From Vibrio qingdaonensis (lineage in GTDB: Bacteria; Pseudomonadota; Gammaproteobacteria; Enterobacterales; Vibrionaceae), in the NCBI RefSeq assembly GCF_026191675.1, contig NZ_JAKRRY010000002.1:306491-370490 (forward strand): a stretch of 64,000 bases of DNA, given 5' to 3'. Numbering within the stretch: the first letter of the stretch is position 1; the number at the start of each line of letters is the position of its first letter. Under the pieces are notes generated by a model, which was given only the letters and a program-made list of their open reading frames with translations, was not told the origin of the DNA and did no database searches. Positions 51,989 through 60,759 of the stretch are shown one piece after another. Made by a program: the position numbers and the translations under genes.

Positions 51989-52672
51989 TTAACGATTATA
52001 TTTTGCGAGCATGTCACGCATGTTGGCAGAATCATAGACCGTACATTGGGACTCGTCTTGGTTTATCAAACTGTAAAGCATGGCCTTTGCCACAGACTCT
52101 GCCGAGATTGGAGCGAACTTTCTTAAAGGACCCACCATGAGTGGATTAATGACTTTGAATAAACTTTGTACAGCGCTTTCGTCAGGTCGGATGTCTTTTT
52201 TTCTTCCGGCGAGCGGACCAGGTCTAACAAAGACAACTCGTTGAAAGCCCATGCTATTGATTCGTTTTTCTACGCGACCTTTACATTTAAGGTAATGGGA
52301 GAGTGAACGTGGTGATGCGCCGAGGCTAGACACGACGGCAATGTGTGTAATACCCACCATTTTCATGGTTTGGGCGACATCACACACCAATTCATAATCA
52401 ATTTTTTCTAAGGCGGCTTTGCTTCCTGCTTGTTTTACGGTAGTGCCTAGGCAAATAAACCCTAATGTTGGTGGTGGGTTAAGCCCATCAGAGTCGGTGA
52501 TGCGAAGGGCACCATCTAAAAGTATTGTGATCTTATCGGAATGGGTTTCGATTGGTGAACGGCAAAGGGCGTAAACGGACTGTATATGAGAAGTCTGTTC
52601 AAGTAGGGTTAATAGGTTGCTACCGACCAAGCCTGATGCGCCCGCAATCATTACGTTGAAATGTTGAGCCAT
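51989..52672 (-). CDS. NAD(P)-binding atypical short-chain dehydrogenase
   Basis: 227-residue Rossmann-fold protein, similar to the TIP30/HTATIP2-like atypical SDR group. The dinucleotide motif 'IAGASGLVGSNLLTLL' is at residues ~9-24. 'FICLGTTVKQAGSK' and 'VVSSLGASPRSLSHYLKCKG' hold the SDR-like Ser and the Y-x-x-x-K pair. 'VFVRPGPLAGRK' closes the site. The conserved Tyr and Lys suggest a true oxidoreductase, but the substrate is unknown. It is convergent with nothing and ends 160 bp from the tcyP start. Confidence 0.84.
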   Translation of the reverse strand: MAQHFNVMIAGASGLVGSNLLTLLEQTSHIQSVYALCRSPIETHSDKITILLDGALRITDSDGLNPPPTLGFICLGTTVKQAGSKAALEKIDYELVCDVAQTMKMVGITHIAVVSSLGASPRSLSHYLKCKGRVEKRINSMGFQRVVFVRPGPLAGRKKDIRPDESAVQSLFKVINPLMVGPLRKFAPISAESVAKAMLYSLINQDESQCTVYDSANMRDMLAKYNR

Positions 52673-52791
52673 AAAAAAGTCCCTAGATAAAAACTATCAG
52701 GGACTATAGAGAACATTTCGTTATCATGCTGTGATTAAAGCTAAATTAGCTCGAAATAATCAGTTAATTCGGTTAAATCGACCTAAGCGGG

Positions 52792-53676
52792 CTACTCGAC
52801 CACTTCTTCTTTAGTCAGGTTTTGGCGATGGAGCTTTTCTTTTAGGATATCCATCGCCCCTTTTTGTATTTGTCGCACTCGTTCTCGTGTGACACCAACG
52901 ATTTCACCCACTTCTTCTAGTGTTTTAGGGGTGTCATCAATTAGACCAAAGCGATGATAAAGAATGACGCGTTGCTTCTCCGGTAAACTGTCGACTAAGC
53001 CAAGTAAAGCTTTATTGAGATCTTGGTTAACAATGTCGCGTTCTGGCAGCTCAAATACGTCGTCGTCATCAATAGTTTGGAAGTGGTCTTTGCTTTCGCC
53101 ATCGTCATCCCAGCCATTGTCGAGAGAGAGGGATTGTTCCGATAACTTAAGCAGCTTGCTGACGTCTTCAGGAGAACGTCCGGTACGCGTAGCAATGTCT
53201 GATGATGTGGGTTCGTGTTTGCCTTCTTTTCGCAATTCTCGTTCTGCTTTGCTGCATTCTCGGATTTGCTTAGTCACGTGGACAGGCACGCGAATTGTAC
53301 GCCCTTGATTCATAATCGCACGGTCGATGGATTGTTGAATCCACCACACCGCGTAAGTAGAAAAGCGAAACCCAAGTTCTGGGTCAAATTTGTCTACAGC
53401 TTGGATTAAGCCGATGTTGCCTTCATTGATGAGATCATAAAAATCCACGCCTCGGCCGGTATAGCGCTTCGCCGTTCTGATGACTAAGCGTAGATTGGCA
53501 TTGATCAAATTTTGTCGGGAGAGGGCATCGCCTGCGCGAGCTTTTCGGGCGATATGGCGCTCATCTTCAGCGCTGAGTAAGTCGTGATGAGAGACTTCTT
53601 TGAAATAACTGGTACCGATGTTGAACCCATCGTCACTTCGTGTTGTTGTCTGGCTTTCCTTAGCGTCTTTTCCCAT
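52792..53676 (-). CDS. RpoS-like alternative sigma factor (RpoQ/RpoX type)
   Basis: Group 2 sigma-70 factor of 294 residues. Region 1.2 begins at '[18 protein letters not shown]'. Region 2 includes '[16 protein letters not shown]', '[19 protein letters not shown]' and '[15 protein letters not shown]' (-10 recognition). Region 3 is '[16 protein letters not shown]'. Region 4 ends in the -35 helix '[20 protein letters not shown]'. It resembles RpoS but is clearly diverged. Vibrios encode true RpoS elsewhere, plus such RpoS-like factors (RpoQ in V. fischeri, RpoX in V. alginolyticus), linked to quorum sensing, biofilm and motility. The ATG at 53676 has AAAGGA; 53739 is in frame too. Confidence 0.88.
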   Translation of the reverse strand: MGKDAKESQTTTRSDDGFNIGTSYFKEVSHHDLLSAEDERHIARKARAGDALSRQNLINANLRLVIRTAKRYTGRGVDFYDLINEGNIGLIQAVDKFDPELGFRFSTYAVWWIQQSIDRAIMNQGRTIRVPVHVTKQIRECSKAERELRKEGKHEPTSSDIATRTGRSPEDVSKLLKLSEQSLSLDNGWDDDGESKDHFQTIDDDDVFELPERDIVNQDLNKALLGLVDSLPEKQRVILYHRFGLIDDTPKTLEEVGEIVGVTRERVRQIQKGAMDILKEKLHRQNLTKEEVVE

Positions 53677-54075
53677 AGAGAATCCTTTCTTACTGCTTAT
53701 TATTATATGAATACTGCTAATATTTGGTTTATGGTGCATTCACTGTACGCTGTACCCTTACGTTACAATAAAGATAAAACAAATTACAATTAAATATTCA
53801 TCAAAACAAAAAATTCACATAGTGAATTAATTGGGGCGATGTCGATATATAGCTTATTGATTTTTATGTTATTATCACTTTTGCTCGTTCATGTTGGTTT
53901 GCAATCTCTGTTTGAAAGATAACGAGCAAACACTCGGTCTAACGAGCAAATTCAAACAAAAAAACATGACATGGATACGATTTCATGAAGACAAGGTTGT
54001 GACATGGTTAAACTGCATTAGACTTTAGTCAAAATGTGCTCGTTATTGATATTGGTGTTAGAGGTAGACAGATAA
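53677..54075. promoter_or_regulatory. Divergent region of the sigma factor gene with repeated 10-mers
   Basis: 399 bp without a gene. The 10-mer AACGAGCAAA occurs at 53921-53930 and 53941-53950, as its reverse complement at 53880-53889, and with one change (TGTGCTCGTT) at 54035-54044. A LuxR/LitR-like left half, TTATTGAT, lies at 53854-53861 in an AT-rich stretch, but its right half is poor. This looks like a regulator-rich divergent promoter. Confidence 0.55.
53921..53960 (+). repeat. 20-nt repeat period carrying AACGAGCAAA
   Basis: Two copies of AACGAGCAAA start exactly 20 bp apart (53921 and 53941). An inverted copy at 53880-53889 forms a 10-bp dyad with the first across a 31-nt spacer. 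Confidence 0.8.
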
Positions 54076-54360
54076 ATGAACGAACAACTTCAACAAAAAT
54101 TGGAAGAGCTCCTTGTATTGGCAAAGTCACAAGGTGTTTCAATCGTAGGATTGGTTGATGCGCCAAATGCGGATCGTTGTCATATCTTCAAATCGATTGA
54201 AGCAGAGAGTAAAGCGGGAATTAGAAACCTCGACCAAATTATGATGAGGCAAGTATGTTCTGGGGCAACGGATGGTTGCGGTTCTTGTCATATGGAATCT
54301 TCTAAAGTGTCACAAGAAAGTCTCGCGCTGCTTTTTAGTGAACTGCAGCAGCCAAGCTGA
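54076..54360 (+). CDS. Small Cys-containing protein of unknown function
   Basis: 94 residues, not recognised. The N-terminal half is helical and acidic (MNEQLQQKLEELLVLAKSQG). The C-terminal half holds 'VCSGATDGCGSCHMES', with Cys spaced C-x6-C-x2-C-H plus an earlier Cys-His pair ('RCHIF'), which could bind a metal or Fe-S cluster. No signal peptide or membrane segment is visible. It is followed by a strong terminator, so it is a stand-alone transcript divergent from the sigma factor gene. Shared upstream 10-mers suggest common control. Confidence 0.65.
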   Translation: MNEQLQQKLEELLVLAKSQGVSIVGLVDAPNADRCHIFKSIEAESKAGIRNLDQIMMRQVCSGATDGCGSCHMESSKVSQESLALLFSELQQPS

Positions 54361-54406
54361 CTTCTCACGTCGAATTTTAGTGCCTCAGCCACATTTTGTT
54401 GTCAAT

Positions 54407-54435
54407 AAAGTCCTCGCTCACCGAGGACTTTTTGT
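54407..54435 (+). terminator. Rho-independent terminator
   Basis: Perfect 10-bp stem AAAGTCCTCG / CGAGGACTTT with a 5-nt loop and following T-run, after the small Cys-containing gene. Confidence 0.92.
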
Positions 54436-54575
54436 TAATAGAAACTTATCTATTCGCCTTGGTTTACCTAGTTTGAACCAGTACACTGTCAGCCACAAAA
54501 ATATTGTCGTTTCGCTTTAGCCTTCAGTGAGATAGCGAAACTGATCCCCCTCATATCGATAACAAGAATGGATCT

Positions 54576-55604
54576 ATGTTAGATAAACAGTTTGACGCGC
54601 AAATACAACATCGAATTGATCAAAAAACCAAGCCACTCGGTGCACTCGGTGCGCTAGAAAACGTGGCATTTCAGCTTGCTCAGATCCAAAGCAATCGAAC
54701 CGGTAAGTTAGCACCGTCCATCTCCATTGACGCTCCGTCTGTGATTGTGTTTGCTGGGGATCATGGCATTGCTAACCAAGGGGTGAGTATCGCGCCCAGT
54801 TCCGTCACACAGCAAATGGTACTTAACTTTTTGGCCGGTGGCGCCGCGATTAACTGTTTTTGTCGAACGAATCATCTCGCATTTTCAGTGGTGGACTGCG
54901 GAATGGAGGCCGCAGTTGAAAGTGATTCTCAAGACTTGATTGTGAGTCGTGTTGCCGCCAGTACCCATGACTTTTCTGTTCAAGCGGCCATGTCGATGGA
55001 ACACGTGGCGCAAGGGTTATCGAGTGGTAGTGAAATTGTCACTCGCAAAGTGGAGGCAGGATGTGAACTGTTGATCTTTGGCGAAATGGGTATTGGTAAT
55101 ACGAGTTCGGCTTCGGCCTTATTGTCGAGCATTGCCCATGTGCCAGTGGAGCAGAGCGTTGGTTTTGGTACCGGTATTACTTTACAACAACTGTCGAGAA
55201 AGCGTGACTTGGTGCAGCTTGGTATCGAGCGATGCGCCGACAAGTCCGTCATGGAAGTATTAAGTGAAGTTGGCGGCCATGAGATTGTTCATATGGTGGG
55301 GGCCTTCATTAGTGCGGCCGAGCACAAGATTCCAGTTTTGGTTGATGGCTTTATTGTCTCTGTGGCTGCATTGGTGGCCACTAAAATGGTGCCAGAAACT
55401 CGTGATTATATGATCTTCTCTCATCGTTCCGATGAAGGGGCTCATAAACTGGTGTTAGAGCGCATGCAAGCGCGTCCGTTATTGGATTTATCACTGCGAT
55501 TAGGTGAGGGAACGGGCGCGGCGTTGGCTTACCCACTACTGGCGTGCGCGGTTGAGTTCTATAATCACATGGCCAGCTTTGAAAGTGCCGGAGTGACGGT
55601 GTGA
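54576..55604 (+). CDS. cobT: Nicotinate-nucleotide:dimethylbenzimidazole phosphoribosyltransferase
   Basis: Activates the lower ligand of cobalamin by forming alpha-ribazole phosphate from dimethylbenzimidazole and nicotinate mononucleotide. 342 residues. '[20 protein letters not shown]', '[16 protein letters not shown]', '[15 protein letters not shown]' and the catalytic Glu in '[15 protein letters not shown]' are all diagnostic. First gene of cobT-cobS-cobU-cobC. I see no cobalamin riboswitch in the 140 bp between the preceding terminator and the start. A dyad TTTCGCT/AGCGAAA lies near 54510-54540. Confidence 0.95.
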   Translation: MLDKQFDAQIQHRIDQKTKPLGALGALENVAFQLAQIQSNRTGKLAPSISIDAPSVIVFAGDHGIANQGVSIAPSSVTQQMVLNFLAGGAAINCFCRTNHLAFSVVDCGMEAAVESDSQDLIVSRVAASTHDFSVQAAMSMEHVAQGLSSGSEIVTRKVEAGCELLIFGEMGIGNTSSASALLSSIAHVPVEQSVGFGTGITLQQLSRKRDLVQLGIERCADKSVMEVLSEVGGHEIVHMVGAFISAAEHKIPVLVDGFIVSVAALVATKMVPETRDYMIFSHRSDEGAHKLVLERMQARPLLDLSLRLGEGTGAALAYPLLACAVEFYNHMASFESAGVTV

Positions 55605-56428
55605 GTGATAAAAGGGGCGTAGAGAACCTCGAGGGAGATGACGCAAAAGCTCCTCGTTCCTCGTGGCTAAGGGTTCAGTGGCAACTATTTTGCTTGGCTC
55701 TGAGTTTTTTCTCTCGTCTTCCTATTCCCGCTTCAACGCCTTATTCCACGGAGCGGATGAATCGCTCTGGGCGCTATTTTGCGCTGGTTGGTCTGTTGTT
55801 AGGGGGGATTTGTGCGGCAGTGTACCAACTGTTTAATATGGGGTTGCCTTCGTCGGTTTCAATTGTGATGACCATGGTGGTAAGTTTGCTTCTAACGGGG
55901 GCGTTCCATGAAGACGGGCTCGCGGATATGGCGGATGGCATTGGTGGCGGGATGACACTCGATAAACGCTTAACCATAATGAAGGACAGTCGCCTAGGAA
56001 CCTATGGGGCGGCAACTTTGATGATGGGGCTGCTTGTTAAATACGTGACGTTAGTGGAATTAACGGCAATTACCTCAATGGTCGCTGTGTGGATCGTTGG
56101 CTATACCACTAGCCGTGCCGTGGCGGCGTCATTTATTTCAACCATGCCTTATGTGTCTGATCCGGAAGGGAGTAAAAGTAAGCCCCTTGCCAATACACAA
56201 CGTCCCGGCGAGTTACTTTTCTTAGCGTGCTGCGGTGTGTTACCTGCGTTATTCATTGGCATTGATTTCACTGTAATGGTCATTGTGCTCGCGCTCTTAT
56301 TTCATGTCCTATTTCGTCATTGGCTACTACGTAGAATTGGTGGTTATACCGGTGATTGTTTAGGTGCAGCGCAGCAAATGATGGAGCTGCTGATTTATCT
56401 CGCGTTGCTGATGTATTTAGGACAATAG
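55601..56428 (+). CDS. cobS: Adenosylcobinamide-GDP ribazoletransferase (cobalamin synthase)
   Basis: Membrane enzyme joining adenosylcobinamide-GDP and alpha-ribazole (phosphate) to give adenosylcobalamin (phosphate). 275 residues, several membrane helices. Motifs '[11 protein letters not shown]', '[18 protein letters not shown]' (acidic Mg-binding DxxAD) and '[10 protein letters not shown]' are intact, as is '[16 protein letters not shown]'. A GTG start overlaps the cobT stop (GTGA), coupling translation. The ~30-residue charged N-terminal extension before the first helix is longer than in E. coli CobS. Confidence 0.94.
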   Translation: MSDKRGVENLEGDDAKAPRSSWLRVQWQLFCLALSFFSRLPIPASTPYSTERMNRSGRYFALVGLLLGGICAAVYQLFNMGLPSSVSIVMTMVVSLLLTGAFHEDGLADMADGIGGGMTLDKRLTIMKDSRLGTYGAATLMMGLLVKYVTLVELTAITSMVAVWIVGYTTSRAVAASFISTMPYVSDPEGSKSKPLANTQRPGELLFLACCGVLPALFIGIDFTVMVIVLALLFHVLFRHWLLRRIGGYTGDCLGAAQQMMELLIYLALLMYLGQ

Positions 56429-56440
56429 GCGGTAATTATT

Positions 56441-57055
56441 ATGCCAATAGAGCTCATTTTAGGCGGCGCGCGCTCAGGAAAATCTGGCTTTGCGGAAAAC
56501 CGAGTAAGAGAACTTGCGTCATCGTCTGTCGCATCTCAATCTATCGTTTCAGGTGCGCTTGTTTCAGAAGCGGTTGTTTCAGAAGCACTGGTTTCAACAT
56601 CACACACCATGCATTACGTTGCGACCTCGGAAGCTCTCGATGATGAAATGATCAGCCGAATCGAGCATCATAAGAGGCAGCGAGGGGAAGGCTGGACCGA
56701 ATGGGAATGCCCGTGTGATCTTGCCTCGCTACTTAAGCGATTTGATGAGGGTGATGTGGTACTGATTGATTGCCTGACGCTTTGGTTAAATAATGTGATT
56801 TATTATCAAGGGCAATCATGCAGCAATCATTCTTTAGAGCAAGAAATTGAAGCGTTAGCGATGGCTCTGCAGCAGAGCTCTGCTCACATTATTTTGGTTT
56901 CAAACGAAGTGGGGATGGGAGTGGTGCCGATGGGAGAGGTGTCTCGTTTGTTTGTCGATAATGCAGGCAGGATGAATCAAGCGTTGGCACGCATTGCGCA
57001 GCAAGTAGTGTTGGTGGCCGCTGGTTTACCCTTGATACTAAAATCGATAGAGTGA
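56441..57055 (+). CDS. cobU: Adenosylcobinamide kinase / guanylyltransferase with repeat insert
   Basis: Phosphorylates adenosylcobinamide and transfers GMP to it, making adenosylcobinamide-GDP. 204 residues. The P-loop 'GGARSGKS' is at 8-15. The guanylylated His is in 'IEHHKRQRGEGW' (H76/H77). 'LIDCLTLWLNN' and 'LVSNEVGMGVVP' follow. Between the P-loop helix and the next strand it has ~25 extra residues. These include four tandem pentapeptides (VSGAL-VSEAV-VSEAL-VSTSH, residues 36-55) encoded by 15-nt tandem repeats. E. coli CobU lacks this. All catalytic residues remain. Confidence 0.93.
   Translation: MPIELILGGARSGKSGFAENRVRELASSSVASQSIVSGALVSEAVVSEALVSTSHTMHYVATSEALDDEMISRIEHHKRQRGEGWTEWECPCDLASLLKRFDEGDVVLIDCLTLWLNNVIYYQGQSCSNHSLEQEIEALAMALQQSSAHIILVSNEVGMGVVPMGEVSRLFVDNAGRMNQALARIAQQVVLVAAGLPLILKSIE
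56546..56605 (+). repeat. In-frame 15-nt tandem repeat in cobU
   Basis: Four units of GTTTCAgaaGCnnTn at 56546-56560, 56561-56575, 56576-56590 and 56591-56605. Units 2 and 3 differ at three positions. They encode VS(E/G)A(L/V). Confidence 0.92.
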
Positions 57056-57078
57056 CTGAGTACGGTAGGCATAATACA

Positions 57079-57726
57079 ATGATTGATATTTATCTATTGA
57101 GGCATGGAAAAGTGACCGGCAAGGCCGCGCTTTATGGCCATACGGATATTTCAGTATCGTGTGAAGAGAACGCTCGTATTGCGGCGAACTTGAGCGCCTT
57201 ATCCCTAGACTTAAAGCAGGTGATGACTTCACCGTTGCTCCGTTGTCACGCCGTTGCCGAGCAAGTCGCACACCAACAAGCCTTACCGTTACGCGTGGCG
57301 CGCGATCTTAGCGAAATGCACTTTGGTGATCTTGATGGTGTCCCCTTTGATACCATGTCGACACAAGAGTGGCAAACGCTCGAACCATTTTGGGTAAACC
57401 CTTCTCAAACCTCACTGCCGAATGCTGAGTCACTCAATGACTTTCACACACGTGTTGTCCGTTACTGGGCATCACTTGCCACGCAAAAACAAAATACCTT
57501 GGTGGTGACGCATGGCGGGGTGATTAGAATGATTCTCGCCCACCTATTAGAGCTCGATTGGACGAATGCCAAATGGTACTCGACGTTATCTATTCAAAAC
57601 GGCTCACTGACACATATTCAAATTAACCCTAAATTTCCAGAGCACGTATTGATCAAAGCGATCGGTACGCCGATAAAAGGACCGAACGATGACGAAAGCT
57701 ATTTGGGATCTGACGATTGCCTATAG
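57079..57726 (+). CDS. cobC: Alpha-ribazole phosphatase
   Basis: Histidine phosphatase removing phosphate from alpha-ribazole 5'-phosphate or cobalamin phosphate. 215 residues. Catalytic 'LLRHGKVTGKAALYGHTD' contains the phosphohistidine RHG. 'MTSPLLRCHAVAEQ' supplies the second Arg. 'LSEMHFGDLDGVPFD' and 'VVTHGGVIRMIL' (second catalytic His) follow. A GTG at 57052 overlapping the cobU stop is an alternative start, but the ATG at 57079 gives the family N-terminus MIDIYLLRHG. The gene end overlaps the M3 peptidase gene by 38 nt. Confidence 0.92.
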   Translation: MIDIYLLRHGKVTGKAALYGHTDISVSCEENARIAANLSALSLDLKQVMTSPLLRCHAVAEQVAHQQALPLRVARDLSEMHFGDLDGVPFDTMSTQEWQTLEPFWVNPSQTSLPNAESLNDFHTRVVRYWASLATQKQNTLVVTHGGVIRMILAHLLELDWTNAKWYSTLSIQNGSLTHIQINPKFPEHVLIKAIGTPIKGPNDDESYLGSDDCL

Positions 57727-59485
57727 TGGATTAGATGATCCAAAAATAGAGCAAGATATCGTATTAATTCAACGCTCGATTGAGCTACTTGAAAGTTATC
57801 AAGACGAGCGTTCGCAAGTGATTGCGATGCAAAACGCAATACAAACTCAGGCTGCGGCAAGTACGCTGCTGGCAACGGTCAATACGCTTGCGACGTGTGC
57901 GGCTTCCACCAATGCTATGAACACTCAGGCGAAGCAACTCATTGGACGCATTGCCCAATTGAGCTCTCAGCTAGAGCAGGCGTTTACTCCCTACGAAAAT
58001 ACGCTCGCGTTAGCTGACGTCGTGTTTATTGAGCAAGTGTTGGAGCATGCGGATCCTTGTGTTGCGGGACAAGGTTTCCAGATAGAGCTATTACAACGTA
58101 ACGCGCAAACGCAGTTAAGTATTGAACAAGAGCAGCTATTGTCGGCGATGCAAGTTGATGGCAGAGACGCATGGGGAAGACTTTACGACAATATTACTGG
58201 CGCACTACAAATCACGATACAGTGCGGTGATGAGCAAGAGACGATGGGTTTTTCTCAAGCGGCCAGTCTTCTTTATGGCAGTGAATTTGCCAAGCAAGAA
58301 GCCGCATGGAAGGGCATTCAGGCCGCGATGGCGCAGCATTCTCATTCTTTTGCGGCGATCTTGAATGCACTGGCAGGATGGCGCTTGTCGGAGGCGAAGA
58401 AGCGCTCGTTGCAGCAAACGGAGCATTTTTTAGATTCCAGTTTACGAGAGAATCGTATTCAGCGTGGCACGCTCGATGCAATGATGTCGGTTGCGCAATC
58501 GAATAAGCATATTGGTCAGCGTGCTGGTCGCTTAATGGCCAAAATTCATGGCCAAGATAAGATGACGCCTTGGAACCATCTTGCGGCTATGCCGCCACTA
58601 GGAGGCTCCGAGCCACAGGTGTACACCTTTGATGAGGCGATCGATGTCATTAAAGCCGCTTTCTCAACCGTAGAACCCGCGATGGCTGAATTTGTTCAAA
58701 CCATGGTTGATAATGGTTGGATTGATGCCGAGCCATCAGAAAATCGTCGTTTGGGTGCGTACTGTACTAAATTGGCGGCAACGCGCACGCCCCTGGTATT
58801 CATGACTTGGGGCGGCAGTCGTTCCGATTTGTTGACCTTGGCTCATGAGTTAGGCCATGCCTTCCATAACTGGGTGATGAGAGACTTACCACTTTGCCGA
58901 ACCCGTTACCCAATGACTTTGGCGGAGACGGCGTCTATTTTTGCTGAAAATATTGTTCGTGACTACCTACTGAGCCATGCGGCAAGCCCTGAACAAAAAC
59001 TTGAAATGCTATGGGAAGAGTTATCGTCGGCTTATGCATTGACCATTAACATCCCGGTTCGCTATGAGTTTGAAAAAGCGTTTTATGAGGCGCGTCAGCA
59101 CAATGAACTCGATGCTGAGCAACTATGCCAATTGATGTCTGATACATGGCAGGTTTGGTACGGAGATTCAATGGAAGGGCAAGACTCCTATTTTTGGGCG
59201 AGTAAACTTCATTTCAGCATCTCTGAACTAAGCTTTTATAATTATCCGTACCTGTTTGGCTACTTGTTTAGTTTAGGGGTGTACGCACAACGCTCGGTTA
59301 AAGGGGAGGCGTTTTATTCCGATTATGTGTCATTACTTCGAGACACGGGATCATTTTTAGCGGAAGACGTCGTATCGCAACACATGGGGCGTGACTTGAC
59401 ACAGCCTGAATTTTGGCAAGAGAGTATGGCAAGACTAGAGCAGAAGGTGGATCAATTTGAGGCGTTGTTGGACGCCATTTCATAA
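57689..59485 (+). CDS. M3-family oligoendopeptidase (PepF-like)
   Basis: Cytoplasmic zinc metallopeptidase degrading short peptides. 598 residues, full length. The N-terminal helical region is followed by the catalytic domain with zinc motif 'LAHELGHAFHNWVM' (HExxH) and the downstream Glu in 'TLAETASIFAEN'. C-terminal 'HFSISELSFYNYPYLFGYLF' holds the conserved substrate-binding Tyr residues. The ATG at 57689 has AAAAGGA and lies inside the 3' end of cobC, in another frame, so translation is probably coupled to the cobalamin genes. No functional link to B12 is apparent. Confidence 0.92.
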   Translation: MTKAIWDLTIAYSGLDDPKIEQDIVLIQRSIELLESYQDERSQVIAMQNAIQTQAAASTLLATVNTLATCAASTNAMNTQAKQLIGRIAQLSSQLEQAFTPYENTLALADVVFIEQVLEHADPCVAGQGFQIELLQRNAQTQLSIEQEQLLSAMQVDGRDAWGRLYDNITGALQITIQCGDEQETMGFSQAASLLYGSEFAKQEAAWKGIQAAMAQHSHSFAAILNALAGWRLSEAKKRSLQQTEHFLDSSLRENRIQRGTLDAMMSVAQSNKHIGQRAGRLMAKIHGQDKMTPWNHLAAMPPLGGSEPQVYTFDEAIDVIKAAFSTVEPAMAEFVQTMVDNGWIDAEPSENRRLGAYCTKLAATRTPLVFMTWGGSRSDLLTLAHELGHAFHNWVMRDLPLCRTRYPMTLAETASIFAENIVRDYLLSHAASPEQKLEMLWEELSSAYALTINIPVRYEFEKAFYEARQHNELDAEQLCQLMSDTWQVWYGDSMEGQDSYFWASKLHFSISELSFYNYPYLFGYLFSLGVYAQRSVKGEAFYSDYVSLLRDTGSFLAEDVVSQHMGRDLTQPEFWQESMARLEQKVDQFEALLDAIS

Positions 59486-59595
59486 CTGGTCAACTGTTTT
59501 ACCGTGTGTGGTATTGAATCAAAGTGCGGCTAATTAACTCAATTAGTTGCATTTATTGGGACGATTTATGTTCAAATCGAGGTATTTCGTCTCTC

Positions 59596-59633
59596 TAAAC
59601 GCGATTTACTTCGATAAACGCGATCATCTCCGT
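59596..59633 (+). repeat. 19-nt tandem duplication upstream of astE
   Basis: TAAACGCGAT is repeated exactly at 59596-59605 and 59615-59624, and the following nine bases are partly alike. It lies within the 201-bp gap between the M3 peptidase and astE genes. Confidence 0.6.
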
Positions 59634-59686
59634 ATAAATTTACGCGCTGATTCATTACCATACCGCTGTCAGATAGGGAGCAGCGC

Positions 59687-60715
59687 ATGACGAAATCGTT
59701 TTTTCGCCAATCATTTCTTAAAGATACGTTAGAAACCCAGATTGAGTTTCAAGCGAAATCCATGGTGACCGATGCCGGTATCAAAATGGATCTTACTCAC
59801 CGTGGAATGTTGGAAGTGACACCGTGTTCGGTCAATCAGGACACGAAACATATCATCATCTCTTGTGGTATCCATGGCGACGAGACAGCGCCGATGGAGC
59901 TCGTCGATAAGATGGTGGAAGACATCGAATCCGGTTTTCTTACTTTGAGATCGAGGTGCCTGTTTATTATCGCTCACCCCGAGTCTACGAATAAACACAC
60001 TCGTTACATTGATGAAAACTTAAATCGATTGTTTGATGAACGTTCGCATCCAATGAACCGCGAAGTGGCGATTGCCAAGCATTTGAAGTCACAGGTGACG
60101 GCGTTTTATCAAGGTACGCTTGAATCACAACGCTGGCATTTGGATTTGCATTGCGCAATACGAGACTCCGCCCATTATTCGTTTGTGGTAAGTCCGAAAA
60201 CGCGCCACCCAGTTCGCAGCCAAGCTTTGTTTGATTACGTGGCCAGTGCGCACATTGATGCGACGCTACTATCTAACTCACCATCGAGTACATTCAGTTG
60301 GTACTCCGCTGAAAATTTTGCCGCTCAGGCACTCACGATGGAGTTAGGGCGCGTAGCCAAAATTGGTGAGAATGATCTGGATAAGTTGCTCGCGTTTGAT
60401 ATCGCGACAAGGGATCTCTTATCGAACGAGACTGCAGAACATATCGCTAAGCCACCTGTCATGTATCGCGTCTCTAGAACCATTGTTCGCCATCAAGAAG
60501 ATTTTGATTTTTTGTTTGATGAACAAGTTGCTAACTTCACTGAATTCAAACATGGCGAAGTATTTGGTCATGATGGCGATAAGCCTTTGATGGCAAAGAA
60601 TGACAACGAAGCGATTGTGTTTCCTAACCGCAATGTTGAAATTGGTCAGCGCGCAGCATTAATGGTCGTTAAAGTCGCGATTCGCTACGAGGATGACCAA
60701 CTCATCTACGATTAA
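59687..60715 (+). CDS. astE: Succinylglutamate desuccinylase
   Basis: Last enzyme of the AST arginine-degradation pathway, hydrolysing N-succinylglutamate to glutamate and succinate. 342 residues of the AstE/aspartoacylase zinc-carboxypeptidase fold. Zinc ligands are in 'CGIHGDETAPMELVD' (His, Glu) and 'WHLDLHCAIRDSAHYSF' (His); 'HPESTNKHTRYIDENLNRLF' is family-typical. The start ATG at 59687 has AGGGAG. It stands alone here, with astCADB not adjacent, as is common in vibrios. A hairpin follows at 60724-60745. Confidence 0.92.
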   Translation: MTKSFFRQSFLKDTLETQIEFQAKSMVTDAGIKMDLTHRGMLEVTPCSVNQDTKHIIISCGIHGDETAPMELVDKMVEDIESGFLTLRSRCLFIIAHPESTNKHTRYIDENLNRLFDERSHPMNREVAIAKHLKSQVTAFYQGTLESQRWHLDLHCAIRDSAHYSFVVSPKTRHPVRSQALFDYVASAHIDATLLSNSPSSTFSWYSAENFAAQALTMELGRVAKIGENDLDKLLAFDIATRDLLSNETAEHIAKPPVMYRVSRTIVRHQEDFDFLFDEQVANFTEFKHGEVFGHDGDKPLMAKNDNEAIVFPNRNVEIGQRAALMVVKVAIRYEDDQLIYD

Positions 60716-60723
60716 CAAAAAAT

Positions 60724-60745
60724 AGTGGCGTATTTTAGCGCCACT
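60724..60745 (+). terminator. Hairpin after astE
   Basis: 7-bp stem AGTGGCG / CGCCACT with an 8-nt loop, then a weak T-rich tail. It lies only 15 bp before btuC, so it may be an attenuator-type or leaky terminator. Confidence 0.6.
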
Positions 60746-60759
60746 GTTATTCTCCTCTT

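Noticed and set aside
54436..54575. Possible cobalamin riboswitch upstream of cobT
   Set aside because: The space between terminator and start is only about 140 bp and lacks a B12-box-like AGCCACTG/GGGAA arrangement. Only a small TTTCGCT/AGCGAAA dyad is present.
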